A stretch of 64,000 bases of DNA from Coptis chinensis. Lineage: Eukaryota; Streptophyta; Magnoliopsida; Ranunculales; Ranunculaceae. The stretch lies in assembly GCA_015680905.1 (NCBI GenBank), contig CM027381.1, positions 51,030,501-51,094,500 on the forward strand. The letters are read 5' to 3'. A program made the position numbers and the translations under genes. This document shows, in pieces, positions 34,093 through 45,884 of this stretch. Position 1 is the first letter of the stretch. Each line of letters begins with the position of its first letter. The notes under the pieces are model-generated. The model saw only the letters and a program-made list of their open reading frames with translations, did not search any database and was not told where the DNA came from.

Positions 34093-35610
34093 TTTCTCAA
34101 CCATTTCTCTTTCTAATCGACCATATCTAGTAAATCTCCATCCAAAAAAGTTAATCTTTTTCCTCATTCACTGAAATTCGATCTTCATTAATTTGAGGTA
34201 AACTTTTATTTTCATTTTCATTCATTCACCGAAAAAGTAAACCAGGTAACCCTTATTTCATTTTCTTTTTCCTTATTTATTTTTTTGTTGTCATTATAGT
34301 TGAGGAATTTTATTGAATTTTGATGATTGGTTGATTATATTGTTGTTTTAATTTTGTTTTATGTTTAGCTAATATGTTTATGGCTAACACATAACACATA
34401 ATAGAATTGGCTCATTTGAAATGAAGTGAGTTAGGAGCCACCCTCGAAATATGTATATTTTTTCCTCTTTTTCTCCAGCGTGTCTGCCTGTGAGCTACAA
34501 CAAGCTTTTAGATGCATCTGCATTGTGTAGTTAGGTTTTAAGTTGTTCTTGGATCTCTCAGTTTAGCCTGACTTTCTATATAAAATTAGAAAACTCAACT
34601 TTTTATTGGTTTGTTGGACAAGTGAAGTAGGGAAGAACTCACTTTTATGGTTGTGCATGGGCTTTCTTTTGTATTTAGTCGGATCAGGGACTTATGTGGA
34701 AATGTGTTTGAAGCTTGAAGGTTTGACAGTGGGGAGGGATTCAATTTGATCTGTTCAAGTTTGTGATGTTTTGGTTTTGAAAGACATTTGGTTCTCTTGC
34801 AGAAACCAGAGGCCTCTCTTTATCTCTTTCGTTCTGTTCACCTTAACAATCATTGTAAGAGACTGGAATCTGTACAAAGTTCGACATATGACATCGATTG
34901 CATTGATTTTATCTTAAGTCTTCTAAGCCATATTTCTGCAGGCCTCCTCTAACACTAGGTTTAAAGCACAAATGTTCACCAAACTCGTGTCAAAAATACT
35001 TTCACGATCTTGACCCAGATTGGACTAGGGTAATAGACTTGACCCCCTGTTTGTAAAGGTTACTGTAGGGAAGATACTTTATGTGGTTGGTTTTCCCTTC
35101 TTTTGACTATGTACTTTTACTATAGGCTAATGGAAGCCTTTTACTGTGAAGTTTTACTTAGTACCTCGTACTTTACTTCTTTAAAGTCTATATGAAAAAA
35201 GGAGCTGTTGATACAAAATTGGGAAGTTGAAGTTAGAATATCTAATGTGAAGGAGGGCTAATTCTTAAATCGTTTTAGAGATGAAGTTGCAAAGGAAAAG
35301 GTGATTTGGATAGTTATACAATCGAGGAGGTGTCCAAGAAGAGATATCTTGACTTGAGATTGATGGCCGAAAATCAAATTTTGGCTTTTGCTAAGTAACA
35401 TGGACACTTTGTATATGACATATGGCCACTTCCATAGTTATTTATCTGTAAAGAGACACTTTTAAGGTCTTGAACCCAAGAATTAGTTGTGTAACTAAAG
35501 AATAGAAATAGTTTTCTTTTTAATTAGTCGTGTCCTTGTGTCCTAGTTCAAATAGGTTAAAGTAGTTTTCTTTTTATTGGTTTGTTGGACAAGTGTAGCT
35601 AAATGGATGT
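34093..35610 (+). other. Pack-MULE interior, left part, no recognised coding sequence
   Basis: AT/T-rich, intron- or leader-like sequence without long open frames. It may contain the 5' leader and intron of the captured GRF-finger transcript. Nothing else recognised. Confidence 0.4.
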
Positions 35611-36157
35611 TTGTTTGTTTGGATTTTTGTTACTGTAGATGGAAAGAACTCTATGTGCAATAGGTGTGGTGATAACACTCATTCATCGAGAAATGTTGTT
35701 GGTTGTCTATGCTTTGTTGCATTCGAAAATGTCGTGGAAGTAGGATCACAAAGCAAGTCGAGCCAAATCCAATCTCTTGGGAAAAATTTTTTTTGACTGT
35801 CGCTTGCGAGACTTCCAATGGTTGGAAGACGCGAGAGCATCGTCATTAGTACCTCTGGAGAATCTAAGATGTAGACAGCTGAATTGCGCGGGGTTTAGAA
35901 AGGTTAACACAACAATGAAGAAAAATGAAAACGAAGGCAGAAAATTCTTGAATTGCACCGAGTGTGGGAAAGATTTTGAATGGTTGGATACGTTGTTAGC
36001 TTTGTTAAGGAGAAACATTGAGTTGGCAGTGAGTTCAAGCTCTTCCACAGGCACCTCTTCCTCGTCTTCAAAAAAAGATAAAAAAGTCAAAATTACATTT
36101 GAAATTGACGACGATGGTTTGTCGAAAGAATTCGAGTTTCATTGTAAAATTAGATGA
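35611..36157 (+). pseudogene. Captured GRF-type zinc-finger gene fragment
   Basis: Frames 35611-35796 and 35777-36157 (126 aa) overlap by a frameshift. Together they contain two GRF-like halves: MCNRCGD...KIFFDCRLRDFQWLED, then LNCAGFRKV...GRKFLNCTECGKDFEWLD. The GRF finger (CxCG...GRxFxxC...CxFFxWxD) is thought to bind single-stranded nucleic acid and occurs in topoisomerases, nucleases and many short plant proteins. The second frame continues with a Leu-rich helix, a Ser-rich linker and a Lys/Asp-rich tail, ending at TGA 36155-36157. The first half lacks several finger residues. It could still be expressed as a 126-aa peptide. Confidence 0.6.
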
Positions 36158-36430
36158 GTGCGTGGTTGATTTCAAGTTCTTTGTATTGCGTTTTTTTGTG
36201 AACTTGTGGTGAATGTAATTATGCTGGTTAATCCATTTTGTGAACTTGCTGGTTAATCCATTTTGCTTATCTTGGTAACAACTTGTGGTGAACTTGTGGT
36301 TATGATTATGATGTAACTATGACTCTGGTTATGAACTTGTGGTTATGACTCTGGTTATGAACTTGTGGTGAACTTGTGCTTATCTACTATAACTATGACT
36401 CTGATTTATTTGCAGGTTAAGTGAATATCT

Positions 36431-36795
36431 GAAGGTTTTGACTTTGGAGGTTGAGAGTTACGACCTGTCGACAATGTTAAAGCAAAATTCAGGACAATGA
36501 GGGAATTCCACCCGGACCAATGAGGCGCTCATTTTATTTGGTAAGCGGCTTGAGGATGGTCGTACCACTGGCAGATTACAACATCCATAGGAGTCCACTT
36601 TACATCTTGTCCTTTGTCTACATGGTGGCATGCAGATTTTTGTTAATACCTTGACTAGAAAGACGATCACTCTAGAGGTTGAGAGCTCGGACACCATTGA
36701 CAATGTGAAGGCTAAGGTTCAAGACAAGGAAGGGATTCCGCTTGATCGCCAGAGGCGATCTTTCTTTGGGAAAACAACTTGAAGATGGTCGCACT
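36431..36795 (+). pseudogene. Captured polyubiquitin fragment (about 1.7 units)
   Basis: Ubiquitin is the 76-residue protein tag encoded in plants as head-to-tail repeats. Unit 1 (about 36431-36629) has LTLEVES, then frameshifts, KRLEDGRTT and STLHLVL...HGG. Unit 2 starts at the ATG 36630 ([19 protein letters not shown], then [19 protein letters not shown]) and breaks at a frameshift after RQRR; it ends near LEDGRT (36795), missing the last third. The head-to-tail junction GG-MQIFV is preserved. Substitutions such as K6N, G10R and frame breaks show it is not functional. Confidence 0.92.
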
Positions 36796-37029
36796 ATGTT
36801 GTCTGTTTGGTTTGTTGTCTATTGGATCACGGATTACGTGCTAGTTTTATTTGCTCAGAATCTTATGTTGATGTAACAATGAATAAATTTGATTGGTAGT
36901 TTGTTCTAATAACAAAGAATAAGTTTGATTGGTAGTTTGTTCTAATAGTTCCTGTCAGAAAATAAAAGCTAAATAAAAGCTGTCACAGTTCCTACAACTT
37001 AAATAGTTTTGCTGTCATAAACATAAAGA

Positions 37030-37280
37030 TAAACAAGTTTCTACAAGCTGTCAGACTTCCTACAAGCTGTCAGAGAACAAGTTTTGGTCCGAAACATTGG
37101 TCCTAAACATAAGCTCTCGAGAACAAGTACAAGCTGTCAGAGTTCCTACAAGAACAAGTACAAGCTGTCAGAGTTCCTACAAGCTGTTAGAGAACAAGTT
37201 TTGGTCCGAAACATAAACAGTTCCTACAAGCTGTCAGAGTTCCTACAAGCTGTCAGAGAACAAGTACAAGCTGTCAGAGT
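37030..37280 (+). repeat. Tandem repeat of ACAAGCTGTCAGAGTTCCT / AGAACAAGT units
   Basis: About eight copies of the 19-21 bp word ACAAGCTGTCAGAGTTCCT in a higher-order pattern with GAGAACAAGTTTTGGTCCG. It separates the ubiquitin and heat-shock fragments, and looks like amplification at a capture junction. Confidence 0.85.
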
Positions 37281-37612
37281 TCTTCCTCTCCTCATACTTG
37301 AGCTTAGGGACAGTCACCTTCAACACACCATTCTTCATCTCAGCCCGGATCTTATCAACCTTGAAACGATCTTTCCCAATCCACAAACTTAGTGGAGTAA
37401 TTGTTTCCCTCCCTGCTTGATATCGGCTTCTCCTTTGATAATCGAAGGTCCTCCTCAACAAGAACTTTGACATGTTCCTTGCCTAGTCTGGCATATCAAT
37501 CTTTAACTGCATTGCTTCATCCTCATCCTTTCTCGCTCCGGTTCTTTCCCGTGGTTGATCGGCGAGCTCACCCAACATGCCAAAAACTTCGCCTATGCTC
37601 TTAGGTGTGGAG
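37281..37612 (-). pseudogene. Captured small heat-shock protein (HSP20) fragment
   Basis: Small heat-shock proteins are ATP-independent chaperones built on an alpha-crystallin domain. On the minus strand the domain's end is clear: FKVDKIRAEMKNGVLKVTVPK (the A-x-x-x-n-GVL signature), about 37365-37300. Upstream, in other frames, are KEDEDAMQLKIDMP (about 37535-37495) and GKEHVKVLVEED (about 37480-37440), so the reading order of the domain is kept with two or three frame breaks. The wording is closest to the mitochondrial-type plant HSP20 class. It lies opposite in direction to the ubiquitin fragment, showing a separate capture. Confidence 0.85.
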
Positions 37613-38411
37613 ACAATCAATGACATCTGCATATAGTAAGGAAGGAGATTTATAGAGTTCAGATCTTACACAAGAAACAAATATAATAACTACCCGGAAG
37701 CATAACAACATAAGCCATAGATGTTGAGAAACAAAAACATTTGAAGTAGATAAAAAACCCCAACATCGAGAAAATATGATACTGACCCACCGTCCCCACA
37801 TAATCAAAATCATAAAAGAAGCATTGATGAAGTAAACCCCAAACACCCATCAAAGATAGCAAGATGACAATAGAGTTGCTACTTGAACAATGGAGAACCA
37901 GATAACTAGTCCATACAATACAATGCAAGGTCATATACCAAAATAATGTTGACTCACACAAAAAGGAGTACAAAAGACAAAGGTATTTGACAAAATGAAA
38001 CAACCCCAACATCATATCGAATATATATGAAACATCAACCAACCCCAAAGCCCATTACCATAACAAGATGAATAATAGACCATTTCCATCGCGAGTTCAG
38101 ATACAACAAAAACCTTGAATCACATAAAAGAAACTCCAAAACAGAGATATATTAGACAATAAAACACAAAGATATTATGATATATGAAGAAACCCCAAAA
38201 TATCAGTACCACTACAACATGAACAACATAACCAAAACCCAAAAAATGAAAAAAACCCCATCAGAAACGTTGGATCAAAAACCCCAAACCCCAAAAACCA
38301 AAACAAACATGTAAAATAAAACATACCCATAACCCAATATACTTCATATATCTCCCATAACAGGAAAGAAACAAGCCAAATATACCATTATTACAAGATG
38401 AACCATAGATC
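37613..38411. other. Pack-MULE interior, right part, no gene
   Basis: AT-rich. On the plus strand it repeats AACCCCAACATC/AACCCCAAA words (37757, 38003, 38041, 38190, 38285), a weak internal repeat. The minus-strand frame 38048-37659 is Cys/Phe/Leu-rich without a motif and is probably chance. Confidence 0.45.
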
Positions 38412-39429
38412 TCATCAGTGAATGAGAAATGGTCGATTTACTTTTCACTAAGATCGATCGATCTAATTTGGGAGGAGGAGTTTTAGAGAACATTCTCGGT
38501 GTTAATTTTGAAAATTTCGTGTTTAAGATCAGTTGTGTGGATTCACTGTTCCGAAATTTCATTAATTTCGTTTTGATACCTGAGAATTGAGATGGTCGAG
38601 ATGGTCCGTTGGATTGGAGATAGATTGGTGGTGTGGATTCACTGTGCCCACAATGTGGCTACAGTGAATGTGCCTCTATCCCACCCCATATTATAAACTT
38701 GCTAAATACAATATCAACAATGGTGAAAATGAACGGTCTACAATTAGCCAAATTTTGTAAATTGTTAACTACATTAAATAAGTTTTGAATTTTTGGATTT
38801 TTTTATTATTTGTGAGAATGTTTAAAATAGTTAGGAGATCATATCAACAAAAAATTAGCCTAATTCAAAACTTATAAATGCCCTAACGATTTTGAGTTTG
38901 TTTACGTGTTAAGCTAAAATATGTCCCTAGAACCCCTCCTTTGTTTGATATGCAAATATCGTAGATATATCTAAAGCAATCTACTATCTATATACTAAAG
39001 CAGAGACCTATTGTATTTTCTATCCTACAATCCCACGTACATGGGATCTCTTTGGAAGGTTTGAGTATATTTCCAATTCTTATATTTGGAGAGTTTGAGT
39101 GTATTTCCAATTCTTATCTATTTGATTAAATAAAAAAAAATACTAGAAAATATGTGATTTGTAGAAGGTAATTTCCTATTACGAATCAAACACTTTTAGT
39201 GTTCCAATTCTTATATATTTGATCAAATAAAAAAAATACTATAAATTAGGTGATTTGTAGAAACTAATTCCCTATTACAAATCATACAATTTTAATGTCT
39301 ATGATAAAGCACCGACATATTTTGAATATATCCTTAACATGGCCTCAAAACATAGTTATTATACAAAAAATAACATCACAAAATAACAGCAAAACAATAA
39401 TGACAAATATTTTAAAATATGTATTCTAA

Positions 39430-40460
39430 ATGAAACTAACGTCAAAAAACAATTAATGGGGAATCGAAAACTGGATGCAAATGTATCGAACTAACCTCAA
39501 ATAATATTTAACAGTAAATTGGAAACTGGATGCAAATGCAAGCATTAAACTAATCTTAAAAAGTAATTAATATAAAATCGGAATATGGATACAACTACAT
39601 TAAACTAACCTCAAAGAATAATTAACAGGAAATCAAAACTTGGATGGAAATACATCAAACTAACATGAAAAAATAATTGTTGGAAAATCGAAAATTGGAT
39701 GCAAATGCATTGAGCTAACTGCTAACCCTCGAAGATTAAATTAACGGGAAATCGGAAACTGGTTGCAACTGCATTGAACTAACCTCAAAGAAAAATTAAT
39801 TATAAATTGGAAACATATAATGCAAATGTGTGGAACTAATCTTATAAAATAAGAGTTAGTCTTGTGCGCATCTTTGTATGGTATGCATGCAGTATGGGCC
39901 TTTGGATCAGTACTTCTTTGATGAAATACACCCACCCTCTGTGTGTGATCGAGTGGCCCAGATGTATCTCGCGCACGATACATCTCGCGCACCATAGATT
40001 TAGCCATAAAATAATTAACGGGAAATCAGAAACCGGATGCAACTGCACTGAACTAATCTAAAAAAATACACTGGATGCAAAACCTCAAGAAGTAATTAAT
40101 GGGAAATCGGAAACTGGTTGCAAATTAATTGAACTAACCTCAAACAATAACTAACCTCAAATAATAATTTACATTTATTGAATTTGGATTAATACAATAA
40201 TTATCTGGATGCAAATGCATGGAACTGACCTCGAAGAACAATTAACAGGAAATTGAAAATTGGATGCAAATGTATTAAACTAACCGAAAAAAGAATAATT
40301 AACGAGAAATCATAAATTTGATGCAACTGCATTGAACTGCTCTCAAAAAATAAATAACGGGAATTGGAAATTGGATGCAATTGCATTGAACTAACATCAA
40401 AATATAAATAACGGAAAATCAGAAACTGGATGCAAATACATTGAACTAACCTCAAAACAT
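39430..40460. repeat. ~55-bp satellite array, block 1
   Basis: Diverged tandem units around AATAATTAACGGGAAATCGG, AAACTGGATGCAAATGCATT and GAACTAACCTCAAAG, with spacing about 52-56 bp. Some 17 units are seen here, interrupted by a MITE (39853-40005). One unit contains no open frame and array copies vary by 10-25%. Confidence 0.9.
39853..40005 (+). mobile_element. MITE copy A, 153 bp, 9-bp TSD
   Basis: Starts GAGTTAGTCTTG and ends ATAGATTTAGCC. Flanked by the perfect direct repeat ATAAAATAA (39844-39852 and 40006-40014). Inserted in a satellite unit. Confidence 0.9.
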
Positions 40461-41009
40461 AGTTGGGTTATATGTTGTGGGAATATCTCGATAAATATAG
40501 TTTTGCATTTAAAATGGTGTTTATCTTATCTCTTTTCGTATGATTGGGATATCCTTGCTATTCAAGTAGCTTCAATATATATGAACTTCGCCTTATTAGG
40601 TAATCTCACAAAACTTCAATCAAACTTCTATTATTAAACAACAAAATGAAGTTGAGGGGTTTTATCAAAGGTGAGTTATTTTTTTTTAATGGAGAGTGAG
40701 ATTTTCACGTTATAAGAAATTTGGTTGAGTAATCAATATAATATTAATATATAATAGTTATGCATATTTGCAAATATTTTTTAGAATAATTAATATAACA
40801 ACACCCGTTTGTAGATAATATTTGAAGATTCCACATAGCGAGCCATGCATAATTTAAAAAATAATTAACGGAAAATCGAACTGATAATAATCTTGATGAT
40901 CCCACATAGTAAATTAAGCATAATTTAATTTTTATGTCATGTTTGCAAGGGCATGCACTACAAATGGATTAGTAGAAGTTGGTATTACACACCACATTGG
41001 ATAATTATA
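40461..41009. repeat. Non-satellite segment duplicated at 46440-46945
   Basis: The part 40470-40830 (AAATATAGTTTTGCATTT, then CTTGCTATTCAAGTAGCTTC, TCTCACAAAACTTCAATC and AACACCCGTTTGTAG) recurs in the same order and orientation at 46470-46945, where a MITE (copy F) interrupts it. No gene. Confidence 0.75.
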
Positions 41010-42120
41010 AGAAAATCGGAAACTCGATTCAAATACATAACTAAGCTCAAAGAGTAATTAACGGGAAATCAGAAACTTTATGCAAATGCAATAAACTAAA
41101 CTCAAAAAGTAATTAACTAGAAATCGAAAACTGGATGCAATTGCATTAAACTAACGTCAGAGAATAACTAATGGGAAATCATAAATTGGATGCAAATCCT
41201 TGAAAAATATTTAACGGGAAATCGGAAACGGTATGCAAATACATCAAACAAACTTCAAATAATAATTAATGGGAAACCGGAAATTGGATACAAATGTATT
41301 AAACTTAACTCAAAAAATAATTAATAGAAAATTAAAAACCGAATGCAACTGCATTGAACTAACCTCATAGAATAATTAGTGGGGAATCAGAAACTAAATG
41401 CAAATGCATTTAAATAACCTCAAAGAATAGTTAACGGGAAATCAAAAACCGGATATAATTGTATCGAACTAACCTCAAATCATAAATAATCAGAAACTAG
41501 ATGCAGATCTATTGAACTAACCTTAAAAAGTTGAGCATGTCTTTAGTCTTGGTCGTATGGGCCTTTGGATCAGTACTTTTGCATTGCAATACACACGCAC
41601 CCCGGCCTGTGTATGAGTGGCCCAGATGTGATGGCACACCATACATCACGCGCACCATAGATTTAGCCTAAAAAGTTATTAACGGGAAATCGGAAACTGG
41701 ATCCAAATGCAATGAACTAATCTCAAAGACTAATTAACGAAACATTGAAAAATGGATGAAACTGCATTGAACTAACCTAAATGAATAATTAACGGGAAAT
41801 TATAAATTTGATGTAACTACATTGAACTAACCTCAAAAAATAATTAATGGGAAATCGGAAACTTGATGCAAATGCATTAAACTAACCTCAAAGAACAATT
41901 AACATTAAATCGGAAATTGGATGCAACTGCATTGAACTAGCCTCAAAGAATAATTAACAGAAAATAAAAAACTGGATGCAACTGTATTAAACTAAAATCA
42001 GAGATTAACTAACGGGAAATCAGAAATTGGATGCAAATGCATTGAAATAACCTCAAAAAATAGTTAACTAGAAATCGGAAGTCGGATGTAACTGCATCGC
42101 ACTGACCTCAAAACATAAAT
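41010..42120. repeat. ~55-bp satellite array, block 2
   Basis: About 18 further units of the same satellite (AATTAACGGGAAATCGGAAA then TGGATGCAAATGCATTGAAC), interrupted by MITE copy B (41533-41668). Confidence 0.9.
41533..41668 (+). mobile_element. MITE copy B, 136 bp, 9-bp TSD
   Basis: Starts GAGCATGTCTTTAG, ends ATAGATTTAGCC. Perfect direct repeat TAAAAAGTT at 41524-41532 and 41669-41677. Confidence 0.9.
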
Positions 42121-42200
42121 GTCCACCTTTTTAGCCTTCTCACGTGAGTAATTAGGAACCCAAAATGAAAGTGAGTTTATGTAACGCCCGTATTTAAAAT

Positions 42201-42300
42201 GGCTAAATCTATTGTGCGCGAGATGTATGGTACGCCCTCACATCTGGGCCACTCACACACAGAGGTGAGGGTGTATTGCATCAAAGAAGTACTGATCCAA
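42201..42300 (-). mobile_element. MITE copy C, truncated (about 100 bp)
   Basis: Starts GGCTAAATCTATTGTGCG, runs through CTGGGCCACTCACAC and stops at TACTGATCC, lacking the GAGCATGTC end. It sits 21 bases inside LTR-like block 1. Confidence 0.8.
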
Positions 42301-42689
42301 AAAATATGTATTTATTTATTAATTAATTAATTTAATTATTTATTTAAAAATTCACTGGATTGGATTTGGGATACGTGGGCCTAATTTATGGGCCCGAGTC
42401 TGTGTTGGGCTTGGGTTTCAAACCCAAATATATATTCATACTTTTCCAGATAATAGGGTTCTTAGAAAAATAAAATAAAATAAAAAGAGAGGGGGAGATA
42501 AAAGCTTGTTGGCTAGAAGCGTTGGGTGACGATTAGGATTAGGAGGGATTAATCGAGCTTTTAATCTGGTGGGTTATATTTTTAAAGGTGAGTGGTTATA
42601 TTTTTAAATTGGACTCGAGATCTCTACAACCGGGTACAGAGATCATCTCTGTAACCGTGTTATCTCGCCGTTGATCCGAATCCGAGATG

Positions 42690-42775
42690 TGTGTGTGTGC
42701 CTCGATATCTGTGTGTGTGCTCGATATGTGTGTGTGTGTGTGCTCCAAGATCTGAGATGTGTGTGTGTGTGTGTG
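42690..42775. repeat. Interrupted GT microsatellite
   Basis: Several (GT)4-9 runs separated by CTCGATAT- and CTCCAAGATCTGAGAT-type spacers. Confidence 0.9.
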
Positions 42776-44291
42776 GTACAAACTATGAGAGATCAATCTC
42801 GTACCGGTTATAGATTAAATCTGAAACTATGTTGTATTGACTGTCCGAAGCTTTATGGCGTTAATGGCGGTTAAAATGATAAAGAAATCGGCATGTTTGT
42901 CTTTTGAACTTTTTTTCTTTGTGGTTTTGGAATTTATTGATTGATGTCGGGGGAGTAAGGGTTTTATGTTTGGTTATGGAGGTTTGAATGGGTGGGCTTT
43001 TATTGAAGCTTTAAAAAGGACTGTAATGGCGTCATAAAGATCGAAACCGTCCGGATTATTGTTTGAACTCTCCTTTTGTTGTTGTGTATGGTTGGTTGAT
43101 GATGTATGATTGAAATCACGGGATTAGGTGTGTGGGCTGTCGAAGCTGTGGAAGTCGTTAATGGCGGTCTTGAATTCTAGATCTAGTTTTGATGAAGTAT
43201 ATGAATTGAATGATTTGAGGTTTTGGTTTTGTTAAAGTTGTAGGGGTTTTATGGGGGTTAAAATCGGTTGGTTGAAATGGGTGGGCGATTGGAACTTGAT
43301 GGTGGTTGATTTGGTGGTTGCCCTGGTTGGTGGTTGGGAGAGGAGCTGGTGGTAGGCGATGGAAAGATGACAAGTTTGGGCCTTGGGCGATTCAGTTTTG
43401 GACTTTAGTTTTTAGTTGTTTGGGCCAACATTAGATTGTTTTGTTTGGGCCGGTCCACATTAGTTTAAGTTGTTGGGCCAGTTAGTTTAAGTGTTTGGGG
43501 CCAATTTCTAATATTGTTTGGGGCTAATCCATAGGACTTAATAGAGATCCAAATGGGTCTTTCAAAATTTAGACTTTTGGGTTATAAGGTTTGGGGTTTG
43601 GGCTTGGCTAGTGGGTCCGAACCATGACCTTAGCCATGAGCCCATGAACCATGCACCTTTGCCCTTAGCCATGAACCATGGCTATGACCCTGAACCTATT
43701 GAACATGGAAACGACAGTTTGACTTTGACAATGACGGGTTGACTTTGACCATTGACCGTTGACTATGAAATGTTGACTTTTTCTAGATTTTCACATATTT
43801 AAGAATATGGACAAATGTAGTAATAAAATGTTGTCGAAATTGTATGGACAAATCAAATGATAGAATGTTGTGGAAGCTTGTATAAACTTGGTTGTCATTA
43901 TCTAAGGCAGATGTGTGGCGTTGATAGTTTGTATTTTTGACTGTGACAAAGAGTGAAATTTTAGGAGATATAATATTCCTAAAACGCTATAAAAATGTTA
44001 TCTTGGTATGTTTGGAGCTATTGTGGCGTTATGGGGTATGTTGAAATTGTTGTTCTGGTAAAGGATATCATATGATAAGATATCGATTAATTGCAATATC
44101 TTTGAGAAATTTATATAAACGCTCTATTATTATATATGTGAGATGCTACTATGAGGTAGTATAGTATTGGTGAATATTTTTCCACAGGATTGTGGCTTAG
44201 TGCAATAATATATTGGCACGTGAAATGATGAAAGGTGTTATGAGATGTATTGAGATATTTCTAAATAGTGTGGCTTAGTGCAATAATTAAT

Positions 44292-44444
44292 GAGCATGTC
44301 TTGGTCTTGTGAGATGTATGGTGTGCGTAATAATGTGGCCCTTTGGATCGATACTTTTTGCCATGCAATACACACACACCCCTTGGTATGAGTGGCCCAT
44401 ATTTGATAGCATACCATACGACCTTTTGCACCATAGATTTAGCC
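44292..44444 (+). mobile_element. MITE copy D, 153 bp, 9-bp TSD
   Basis: Starts GAGCATGTCTTGGTCTTG, ends ATAGATTTAGCC. Perfect direct repeat ATAATTAAT at 44283-44291 and 44445-44453. Inserted within LTR-like block 1. Confidence 0.92.
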
Positions 44445-45884
44445 ATAATTAATTGGCATGCATTGATATAGTGAAATTATTATGAGTCATGAATGTATGA
44501 CACTTGAATAAATTACGTAACGAAAATCATAAAACCTAACTACCACAACTCATGTGATTTGGCCCGCCTAGTGATGGGCGTATGTGATATGATTGTCCGC
44601 CCGGCGTTTCAGTGAATCTGAATGGCCCTTACGGGCGTAAATAATGTGATTGGCCCTTACGGCGTTTCGATGAATCTGAATGGCCCTTTTAGGCGCGTAG
44701 CGAATAGTTAGCTTGATTATTCCGTTAAGCAAAATTAGAGCGAGGCGCGATAGTTTATGCGAATAGTGGCGATACTTACATAATGGCTTTAGTGTGAGGG
44801 TTACTTGGTGTCGCGGCATCCCGCTCGAGGTAGTTATGTACGCCATGAGTGGTTCATTATGTAAGGGGAGGCATGTGGATGTACATGTTCGGCGTTGGGA
44901 AGCGATTGTGGTAGCCAGGAAACTAGGTAAGACATAGATCTGGCGTGATTTTAGGGACACGCAAAAGAAAGTCTTAATTAATATAATCATGGTAATATGT
45001 TGGTTAATGATATATCTTTAGATAGATTATTATATATGGTTTTGCAAAGGGTGGGTCAAACTAATTACTTGTGCGAGAGGCGACCCACTCTGTAATTGAG
45101 CATGGAATGAGATAAGTATAGAATATGTTTGGTGGTTATTAGTTCGGTTAGAACCTAAAACCCGGTGGAGGAACTAAATGCCTTTTATTATCGCATATGG
45201 TTTGTTGTGTGGTTAGTGGGAAGCTAAGGCACCTCGATGGAGGAACTACCTGCCTTAATTATGGTACTTAAGGATGTTGTATTATTAGTTGGAGGTTAAA
45301 GGTGCCTCGGTGGAGGAACTACCTGCCTTATTTATTGTGTATATATATGTATAAGTCTAATTTGTATTTTAGAGCTACTCACACCAGTATTTTTATAATC
45401 TTGACCCCGATTTGCATGTTTGCTTATCGGATGTGTTCATTAAATGAACATAGTTGATAAGTCTTGACAGATTTAGTGTTGAAGAAGGTTGGTTCTTTGC
45501 TTGTGGTTTTGCGTTAAGCGTCGCATTTCAAGATAGGTTTTGTTTTCCCTTGAGGTGATATAGATTTTCAGTTGAGACAATGTTATTTGTATTTTCATTT
45601 GTAATTTTAAATAAAGAGTTATTGAAAAGAGATTTGTAACCTAATCTTATTTGTGAATTTTTGTAATGAAGAGGACTTTTGTTTAATTGAAAATTTTATT
45701 GGTTTTTAATTATCCGCATATGTAAACTGTTTATGGGTTTTGGAAGTGGAAGTCGTCACACCTCGAAATCAAAGAGTCGAGAACAAATATTGTTTTTTTG
45801 AATTCTGTCGAAATTTGGGGTGTGACAATTTATAAAAACATACTCTTACATGTATGCAAAGTGTATAGAAATTGTAAACTATCG

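Larger units (their letters stand above)
33817..38687. mobile_element. Pack-MULE, 4.9 kb, ~275-bp TIRs, 9-bp TSD, three captured gene fragments
   Basis: TIRs of about 276 bp (33817-34092 and 38412-38687) match nearly base for base, starting GGGGGTGGGGATAGAGGCAC on the left; the right end reads TGGGATAGAGGCAC on the minus strand. The perfect 9-bp duplication ATATTATAA flanks it (33808-33816 and 38688-38696). No transposase was recognised. The interior holds a GRF-zinc-finger fragment (plus), polyubiquitin (plus) and a small-heat-shock-protein fragment (minus). Capture of unrelated host gene pieces between MULE TIRs defines a Pack-MULE. Confidence 0.93.
33604..38940. mobile_element. Small MULE (457 bp) split by the Pack-MULE, 9-bp TSD
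   Basis: The left end GGGAGGGTTCAAGGTACATA (33604) is inverted at the right end (ATATGTCCCTAGAACCCCTCCT, ending 38940). The match runs inward for about 140-150 bp through CAAACTCAAAATTGTTAGGG and ACTATTTTAAACATT. The perfect 9-bp direct repeat TTGTTTGAT flanks it (33595-33603 and 38941-38949). Without the inserted Pack-MULE and its duplicated 9 bp it is 457 bp and non-coding. Confidence 0.88.
42180..45827. repeat. LTR-like block 1, 3.65 kb, TGTAACGCCC...GGGTGTGACA
   Basis: Begins TGTAACGCCCGTATTTAAAA and ends TTTGGGGTGTGACA, with flanking GTTTA (42175-42179) and ATTTA (45828-45832), 4 of 5 identical. Such ends typify long LTRs of some plant Ty3/Gypsy (chromovirus) elements. There is no gag or pol, so it resembles a solo LTR. 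It contains a (GT)n run (about 42690-42775), a repeated GGAGGAACTACCTGCCTTA segment (45160-45330, three copies), and two MITE copies. The frame 44990-44568 (minus, 140 aa) has no motif. Confidence 0.55.

Noticed and set aside
37659..38048. 129-codon minus-strand open frame in the Pack-MULE
   Set aside because: Phe/Cys/Leu-rich reading of AT-rich sequence without motif or homologous wording; not supported as a captured gene.
39430..42120. Regular repeats reminiscent of a CRISPR array
   Set aside because: The units are contiguous diverged tandem repeats of about 55 bp without conserved repeat/unique spacer alternation, in a plant nuclear context.
42596..42874. Opposed open frames over the GT repeat (His/Thr and Cys/Val-rich)
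   Set aside because: They are translations of the microsatellite, not genes.
44568..44990. 140-codon minus-strand open frame
   Set aside because: Lies within the LTR-like block, has no recognised motif and low-complexity His/Arg/Thr composition; most likely chance.
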